From SAR324 cluster bacterium (GTDB lineage: Bacteria; SAR324; XYD2-FULL-50-16): a stretch of 64,000 nucleotides of DNA. Made by a program: the position numbers and the translations under genes. The stretch is taken from NCBI GenBank assembly GCA_028282885.1, contig JANQGX010000088.1, positions 1-64,000 of the forward strand, in the 5' to 3' direction. The notes under the pieces are model-generated. The model was not told the DNA's origin. It did not search any database and was given only the letters and a program-made list of their open reading frames with translations. This document shows positions 59,327-64,000 of this stretch, one piece after another; within the stretch, counting starts at the first letter, position 1, and the number at the start of each line of letters is the position of its first letter.

Positions 59327-60775
59327 ATGACAACAGGCGTATTTGAATATGTGGTCGATTCGGCTACCAGTGCCCCTTCGGGGCCAATGGACTGCTTGGT
59401 TGCAGGCGTTTGCAGCACCGGATCAGCAGGACAACCCTATTTGATATCCAATCGATCGGACATAAACGGGTTGTTAGGTGTGGGTCCAATGGTTGATAGA
59501 ATTCACGATATATTTTTGGAGGACACGGGGGAACTGGGACGTAATATAAATCTGGTTGTGGTTCCGGTAACGCCTGGTACTCTCGGAGCTCTTCCATCAC
59601 CACTGTCTGCATCGGCAGGTGGATCGGCAGTTACCCTTTCCGGTTCGCAAACCAACGGGTTGAAACTGGTCGTCAAAATCGAGAATGGAGGATTGAAAGA
59701 AGGTAGCAGCGGAGACATTGGACAATTCAACTATTCCATAGACGGGGGCCACAATTATGAAAGTGAAGACCCCATCACTATGCCCGCATCGGGATTTCTG
59801 ATTCCCGATTCCGGTGTGACCATTCACTTCGATGAAGCATCAACTGCCTACGTTAAGGGAGAAACCTATAGTGGAATAGTTGAGCCGCCTACTGCAGCAG
59901 TTGCAGATGTTATTACAACAATTAACCCGGTCTTGGAGACATATGATGTTCGACGGATCTTTATCACCGGGCCTTCTGACCGCGTTGATTGGGCATCGAT
60001 GGGTACCCTTGCAGACGACCTTTTCAGTCGACATCGCCCCGTCTCCATAGTAGCCGAGTTCCGGGGATTGAATATTGGTGAGACCTACAACAATTGGGCA
60101 ACTCAGTCCACTAGCGGAGTTATCGATCAGAGAAGTCTGTACGATCACCCTTATGTGGACGTCGTTGCAGCAGAAGGTGATGTCATCTGCAAAGACTATA
60201 AAACCAGGAGGAAAGTACTGGCCGGGTTATATATGGGCCGAACACTATCCATCAAAACAAACAGACATATCGGCAGGGTGCGTTCCGGGCCGGTAAATGG
60301 TTTGATTAACGTCAGTCCTGATTACATGGCTTTGCAAGAAACTCTCGAAAATGCCGGGTTAATCACGGTTACCAACTTCGCCGGGTTAAGCGGATTCTTT
60401 TGGGGTGACGACCGCACTTTGGCGGGTAGCGGCAGCAATTACAGATCAGTACGCCCTCGGGAAACAGTTTTCAAAGCCCTGCGAATCGCTCGATCCGTGG
60501 CTTTGCAGTATATACGGGACGAAGCGGGCAATCTTTCCGGTTCCACTGGCTTGAGCGCTCTGCGCTCGGATATTGAAAATGCCATTTATAATGCTATGGT
60601 AGGACCGGCTTCGGAACAAGAAATGAAATCTATCACTGTTACAATTCCGCCCGGTCAGGATCCGGAAGTTGGGATTGATGTGGAATTGGATTTCTTTGGC
60701 ATTCCCGCAATTCAAAAAATCAGTCTTTACGCAAACTACTCCACTGCAGGAGCATCACTCAGCGAGGCAGCATAA
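59327..60775 (+). CDS. Contractile tail sheath protein (DUF2586 type)
   Basis: A 482-residue sheath protein. The C-terminal half has the conserved sheath core: DHPYVDVVAAEGDVICKDYK, KTNRHIGRVRSGPVNGL, then LSGFFWGDDRTLAGSGSNYR and SVRPRETVFKALRIARSVAL. It ends with the beta-handshake-type region ITVTIPPGQDPEVGIDVELD. The overall pattern is that of DUF2586 sheath proteins of Mu-like phages. It shows the particle is of contractile (myovirus, tailocin or injection-system) type. The stop overlaps the tube start by one base (TAATG). Confidence 0.88.
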   Translation: MTTGVFEYVVDSATSAPSGPMDCLVAGVCSTGSAGQPYLISNRSDINGLLGVGPMVDRIHDIFLEDTGELGRNINLVVVPVTPGTLGALPSPLSASAGGSAVTLSGSQTNGLKLVVKIENGGLKEGSSGDIGQFNYSIDGGHNYESEDPITMPASGFLIPDSGVTIHFDEASTAYVKGETYSGIVEPPTAAVADVITTINPVLETYDVRRIFITGPSDRVDWASMGTLADDLFSRHRPVSIVAEFRGLNIGETYNNWATQSTSGVIDQRSLYDHPYVDVVAAEGDVICKDYKTRRKVLAGLYMGRTLSIKTNRHIGRVRSGPVNGLINVSPDYMALQETLENAGLITVTNFAGLSGFFWGDDRTLAGSGSNYRSVRPRETVFKALRIARSVALQYIRDEAGNLSGSTGLSALRSDIENAIYNAMVGPASEQEMKSITVTIPPGQDPEVGIDVELDFFGIPAIQKISLYANYSTAGASLSEAA

Positions 60776-61200
60776 TGATAAATGGACAATTATACGACTG
60801 GGAATCGATGGAAATCAGGATGAAAGATCAAACCCTGATCGGATGCACGGAAATAAGCTACTCGGATGAACGAAACATCGAGTGTCGATACGGTAAAGGC
60901 ACCACGCCAAGAGGTTTCGGCAGACACAATTACAGCGCCCGCTGTTCAATCACTTTGGACCGTGACGAGTTTGAGCTTTTCCGAAACTCATGTGCAAGCG
61001 GAAAAGTTTATAACGAGGTCTTCCAGGTCGTTTGCTCATACGGAAACGAAGGCATGGAAGTTATCACCGATTCCTTGCCGGAATGCATGGTCATCAAAAT
61101 GGACTCTTCCGGCAAACAGGGAGAAGACAACTCAGGATCGGTGAAACTGGATTTAAGGCTGTTAAAGGCGATCAAATGGAACGGACAGCAGGCAGTCTAA
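60775..61200 (+). CDS. Tail tube protein
   Basis: A 141-residue protein immediately after the sheath gene, GAGG seven bases before its ATG. It has the all-beta composition of phage tube proteins, opening MINGQLYDWESMEIRMKD and continuing GCTEISYSDERNIECRYGKG. The C-terminal strand region is GSVKLDLRLLKAIKWNG. Similar proteins follow DUF2586 sheaths in Mu-like prophages. It should stack as hexamers into the inner tube. Confidence 0.78.
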   Translation: MINGQLYDWESMEIRMKDQTLIGCTEISYSDERNIECRYGKGTTPRGFGRHNYSARCSITLDRDEFELFRNSCASGKVYNEVFQVVCSYGNEGMEVITDSLPECMVIKMDSSGKQGEDNSGSVKLDLRLLKAIKWNGQQAV

Positions 61201-61218
61201 GTCAATTTAAAGGTAACT

Positions 61219-61527
61219 ATGAGTATCGAAAATACACCATACGCACAATTAACCGCTTCATTTGTTGACTGGGGCGAAAAGAACATTAACCTGTCTTTTC
61301 GTTTTAAAAAGCCCAGCAGGGAAGAAGTGAGCAAGACAACAAGTCTGGCCCAGAAGAAGGCGAGAGCAAATCAGGATACCGACTCGGTGTTTAAAGGCTT
61401 CCTGTTGCGTCTTGTTCATCCCGAAGATAAATCTGAGTTTGAAGAAGTCCTGGAGCAGCATTACGGGCTGATTGAGACTTTTTCCAATGCCATCTATGAG
61501 CGACTTGGTTTTCAAGCGGGAAACTAG
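61219..61527 (+). CDS. Tail assembly chaperone, short form
   Basis: A 102-residue protein beginning 18 bases after the tube gene, with AAAGGT before the ATG. It is charged and helical (FRFKKPSREEVSKTTSLAQK), as are phage tail assembly chaperones that coat the tape measure during tail building. Its last codons form the slippery GGGAAAC directly before TAG, and an open -1 frame follows. The size and position match Mu gp41 and P2 gpE. Confidence 0.8.
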   Translation: MSIENTPYAQLTASFVDWGEKNINLSFRFKKPSREEVSKTTSLAQKKARANQDTDSVFKGFLLRLVHPEDKSEFEEVLEQHYGLIETFSNAIYERLGFQAGN

Positions 61528-61739
61528 ATGAAGGGCTGCAAAATAAACTATCGACGTTCCGTGAAGAGGTGAAACACAATATCTTTCATCAGTTCGATTC
61601 ACTCATTAGTGGATGGTTAAACGAGCAGCCCGCCGAAGATCTTGATTCCTATTGGTTACAGGTGGAAAAGGCCAAATGGCGGGAATCACGTTATTTCGAA
61701 ATGATGCAGATGAGCTTTTGGGGCAGAGACGAACACTAA
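61219..61739 (+). CDS. Tail assembly chaperone, -1 frameshift long form
   Basis: Slipping back one base at 61518-61524 joins the short form to an open frame running from 61524 to a TAA at 61737, giving about 173 residues. The extension reads LDEGLQNKLSTFREEVKHNI, then SYWLQVEKAKWRESRYFEMM, and has no start codon or ribosome site of its own. Conserved frameshifts at this position are known throughout tailed phages with long tails; the ratio of short to long form matters for tail assembly. The next gene's ATG overlaps the TAA. Confidence 0.75.
61518..61524 (+). promoter_or_regulatory. Slippery heptamer for -1 frameshifting
   Basis: GGGAAAC reads G GGA AAC in the zero frame, a perfect X-XXY-YYZ slippery site, and is followed at once by TAG. 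Tandem slippage yields the long chaperone form. Confidence 0.75.
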
Positions 61740-62242
61740 TGGGATTATTTAACGATCATATCAAACCCAGGAGAACGGGTAATTTCTGGAAAATCAAAGA
61801 ATTGATGAACTCATTCAAATTTAGTTTGGGTTCGGTTGAGGAATTTTTTGAAATCGATGAGTTGCTCGGAAGGGGAGAAACATATGACGCTGTAAATAAC
61901 GATTACAGCTTTTTCCACCTGCTCTGCAAACTTGAAAATCTGGCCCCCGGCTACAGGGGGATTGAATTCGAAGGATATTTAATGATGCGGATTCGAGGGA
62001 GCAATACCGGATTATTGCTTAAGCTGGGGGAACAGGAAATAGATTTTGTTTCGGATCAAACCCTGAAAAGTATGACAATTATTCACGTTCTTCAGAAATT
62101 GAAAGAGTTTAATCCGCCTGAGCAACTAAGAGCACCGGATAATGATGAACCAGTTAGAATTGGTAACGAAGATCAAGAATGTAGAAGTCAAAAGCAACTT
62201 GATTTCACTTCGCCTTCCCCAACTGAATCGCTTTCGGGTTGA
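61739..62242 (+). CDS. Unknown protein in the tape-measure position
   Basis: A 167-residue protein whose ATG overlaps the stop of the long chaperone (TAATG), so it is coupled to it. It opens MGLFNDHIKPRRTGNFWKIK and continues ELMNSFKFSLGSVEEFFEID, mostly helical, with a likely disordered tail after residue 130. It is far too short and too varied to be a tape measure. I do not recognise it. It overlaps the next gene by 101 bases in another frame, which is unusual and leaves its true end slightly uncertain. Confidence 0.55.
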   Translation: MGLFNDHIKPRRTGNFWKIKELMNSFKFSLGSVEEFFEIDELLGRGETYDAVNNDYSFFHLLCKLENLAPGYRGIEFEGYLMMRIRGSNTGLLLKLGEQEIDFVSDQTLKSMTIIHVLQKLKEFNPPEQLRAPDNDEPVRIGNEDQECRSQKQLDFTSPSPTESLSG

Positions 62243-63491
62243 GGAGATTGTTTGCTATAGCGGTGACGGACTTCCCAGGGACATCTGCCGTCTGGGAGGA
62301 CGGTATCAAGTCAATGCTATCGGACTGAAGGGGCAAGTGACAGACCTTGAGTTTTATATCTACTGTCAGGACCAATTGCCGTTGTCTCCGAATCGAAACA
62401 AGATTCAGACTGAACGCCGCAGCTACGGTCTGTCGGAAAGAAAAAGAACCATCAGCCTTTCCCCATTTACTCGTGACACTGGAAATGGACAGCAAAAGCA
62501 TGAGCTTGCTCAATGCAGGAGGCAAGAGATAAACGATTTACGCAACCTCTACTTTTCCCGATTGAAAAACAAACGGATATTGACATTTGGGAATCCAAAT
62601 TGCTGGGCACGCGGATTGGGATTGATCAACAAAGCATACCAGTTAAAAGAACAGATTGGGATGGAATTGCATCACTATTATAACCTGGTTACCGGGCAAG
62701 GATATGGCGCCATTCCGGCAGCAGCAATTGCAGCGGGAGTTGACTTGAGCAGTTTGATGCATTGGTGGACCGAAGAATTTAAAAAGGTACATACTCCCAG
62801 TTTTTTCAATAGTGTTGCGCGAACAGTGGTTAAGTTTCTAAATCCTGCAGAATCGGGATTCAATCATAAAAAAGCTGCATCGGCTTTGCAAAAACTGTAT
62901 TCAAAACAATCGAATCCTATTCGACTATGCGACCTGCAAACCGATTTACAGTTCAAGGTCGTTTTTGCCGACTTAAAAATAGGGACATACAGCAGTAGTG
63001 ACGAGGCACAACAGGATCTCACCCTTGCGGAAATTGTTGTGGATGCAGCGATCACTCGAAATGATTTTAACTCGAAATCGACCATTAAATGCGAACCTCC
63101 TTTTTTAGGAGAGCTGGAGAAAAATGATTTATTAGGTTTCCTGGTATCACCTGAAGGAGATGAGACAGAAATCACCTGTATCGATACGCCGGTTAGAATA
63201 GACCCCGAAAATGCTCCCAAACTTGAAAAACAGGGTGATATCGCCTTTAAATTTGCCAGACAATCACTGGGCCAGCATGTTCACCAAATGAGAGTCAGGC
63301 AGGTGGTGGAAAAGCTCGAAGGCCAGGGTCAAACTATAAAACTGCTTCAGCTACCCTGTCGTTCAATGGATCATATTGTTCGAAACAGCACCACTCCCAT
63401 TGCTCAAAAAACCGGAATTGGCTCCGGTGCCGGGAAAATAGAACTCCCGGAATGGTTTGAACAAACCTTGGTTAAAAGAATCGTCGAATGA
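62142..63491 (+). CDS. Patatin-fold protein lacking the catalytic Ser
   Basis: A 449-residue protein. Residues about 1-130 are an unrecognised beta-rich domain. From about 140 a patatin-like (cPLA2-type lipase) fold follows: RILTFGNPNCWARGLGLINK resembles the oxyanion strand-loop, then HHYYNLVTGQGYGAIPAAAI replaces the usual GTSxG nucleophile elbow with GQGYG, so the Ser is Gly. The partner Asp region may be IVVDAAITRND. It should therefore be inactive as a lipase but may bind lipid or a partner. It starts inside the previous gene (101-base overlap) and its stop overlaps the next start (ATGA). Patatin domains in tail clusters are unexpected. Confidence 0.55.
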   Translation: MMNQLELVTKIKNVEVKSNLISLRLPQLNRFRVEEIVCYSGDGLPRDICRLGGRYQVNAIGLKGQVTDLEFYIYCQDQLPLSPNRNKIQTERRSYGLSERKRTISLSPFTRDTGNGQQKHELAQCRRQEINDLRNLYFSRLKNKRILTFGNPNCWARGLGLINKAYQLKEQIGMELHHYYNLVTGQGYGAIPAAAIAAGVDLSSLMHWWTEEFKKVHTPSFFNSVARTVVKFLNPAESGFNHKKAASALQKLYSKQSNPIRLCDLQTDLQFKVVFADLKIGTYSSSDEAQQDLTLAEIVVDAAITRNDFNSKSTIKCEPPFLGELEKNDLLGFLVSPEGDETEITCIDTPVRIDPENAPKLEKQGDIAFKFARQSLGQHVHQMRVRQVVEKLEGQGQTIKLLQLPCRSMDHIVRNSTTPIAQKTGIGSGAGKIELPEWFEQTLVKRIVE

Positions 63492-64000
63492 AGTTAAAAA
63501 AAAGAAAATCTTTCAACGAAACCGGTCTTCCCTTGAAACCTCATAAACGGTTTCACGACATTGGGGACGGCCACAGCATCGATGCCGGGCAGAACTTCCT
63601 GACATTGATTTGGAAATTTGGCTGGCTGACGGCGCTCTGTCTAGCCATTCTCGTGTTTATGGTAAAATCGCTTTTTCCGGATTTCGTTGAAAGAAATGCC
63701 AGGTATTTTAATAAGATTTCAGCTTCATATTGGGCAGATCAAGCGATAGAGCTAACCCGAAGCGGCGGAATCAGGAATTTTAAATTGGTGGGCACGGGGC
63801 TTCACCCCCATTTCAAAGAATTCCCCAATGATAAAAAACTATTCTTTTTCGATGGCTACATTCTGGTAATGAGAGATTATTTCACCAACCAGGTCCTTTT
63901 GGAACTGGAAAACCGAAATATCACCTGGGATGGTGTCACCAATGTTCCTTTAACGGATATCGATTTCGACAGGGCTCAAGAACTCTGTGCAAAATTGGAA
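63488..64000 (+). CDS. Single-pass membrane protein, partial at window end
   Basis: The frame opens at ATG 63488, overlapping the stop of the patatin-fold gene, and stays open for 171 codons to the end of the window. A basic, soluble N-terminus of about 37 residues (KLKKRKSFNETGLPLKPHKR) is followed by one helix (about 38-60, TLIWKFGWLTALCLAILVFM). The rest is probably extracytoplasmic, with ASYWADQAIELTRSGGIRNF and KKLFFFDGYILVMRDYF. No family recognised. A membrane anchor coded inside a tail cluster would suit a device held at the cell envelope. Confidence 0.65.
   Translation, partial: MKLKKRKSFNETGLPLKPHKRFHDIGDGHSIDAGQNFLTLIWKFGWLTALCLAILVFMVKSLFPDFVERNARYFNKISASYWADQAIELTRSGGIRNFKLVGTGLHPHFKEFPNDKKLFFFDGYILVMRDYFTNQVLLELENRNITWDGVTNVPLTDIDFDRAQELCAKLE

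Noticed and set aside
1-64000. CRISPR arrays, tRNA and rRNA genes
   Set aside because: Looked for regularly spaced repeats, tRNA T-arm motifs and rRNA-like sequence by eye; none was seen.

Overview
The window looks like chromosome from a Gram-negative bacterium, GC in the high 40s percent by eye. Outer-membrane traits are plain: a lipobox esterase, a LolA-like protein, a beta-barrel ending in Phe, and an OmpA-type peptidoglycan domain. The giant 2-hydroxyacyl-CoA dehydratase-type activase, the thiolase/DUF35 gene pairs, the sigma-54 activator and the many two-component genes fit an anaerobic, deltaproteobacterial-grade lineage (Desulfobacterota or SAR324-like). That placement is inference; no rRNA, tRNA or taxonomic marker was found.

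Layout. 0-3.8 kb: two tandem PQQ-type beta-propeller proteins, a decayed third copy, and a spacer with fused relics of two unrelated genes. 3.8-10.5 kb: a secreted GH129/GH101-like hydrolase divergent from an OmpR-type two-component system, with 11-bp-phased direct repeats between them, then a lipoprotein esterase. 11.3-15.1 kb: Fsr-like MFS pump, FAD oxidoreductase, YitT membrane protein. 15.3-23.4 kb: a sigma-54 activator divergent from an envelope operon (small protein, HAE3/MMPL-type RND transporter, LolA-like protein, outer-membrane barrel) behind a good -24/-12 promoter; the RND and barrel share an acidic motif. 23.9-30.2 kb: DHA2-type MFS, a receiver-like/PilZ/FecR/OmpA fusion protein, and a PAS histidine kinase. 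30.7-34.0 kb: an operon of two thiolase-fold proteins and two DUF35 partners. 34.2-42.7 kb: an unrecognised 454-aa protein, another histidine kinase, a 1419-aa fused activase, and a MarR regulator whose likely operator (ATAACGCGTTAT) sits in front of both the activase and itself.

42.8-53.8 kb is a one-directional (minus-strand) run of small accessory genes: seven intact GNAT acetyltransferases plus a dead one, two methyltransferases, PyrE-like, YdeI-like, GFA, HXXEE, P-loop and DksA/TraR-type proteins, and a frameshifted DUF7661-like gene. It resembles a cassette array, but I could not find convincing attC pairs or an integrase.

53.8-64.0 kb (running off the end) is the most interesting part. 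After an AT-rich flank and an orphan LuxR-type regulator comes a plus-strand phage morphogenesis cluster in Mu-like order: two unknown proteins, a major capsid protein, a DUF7210-like protein, a probable tail terminator, a DUF2586 contractile sheath, a tail tube, and a tail assembly chaperone with a -1 frameshift signal (GGGAAAC just before the stop). No terminase, portal, protease or integrase precedes the capsid gene. Where a tape measure would be expected there is instead an unknown protein, a patatin-fold protein whose nucleophile elbow reads GQGYG (Ser lost), and a single-pass membrane protein. This may be a domesticated contractile device that kept a capsid-type shell protein, or a strongly rearranged prophage.
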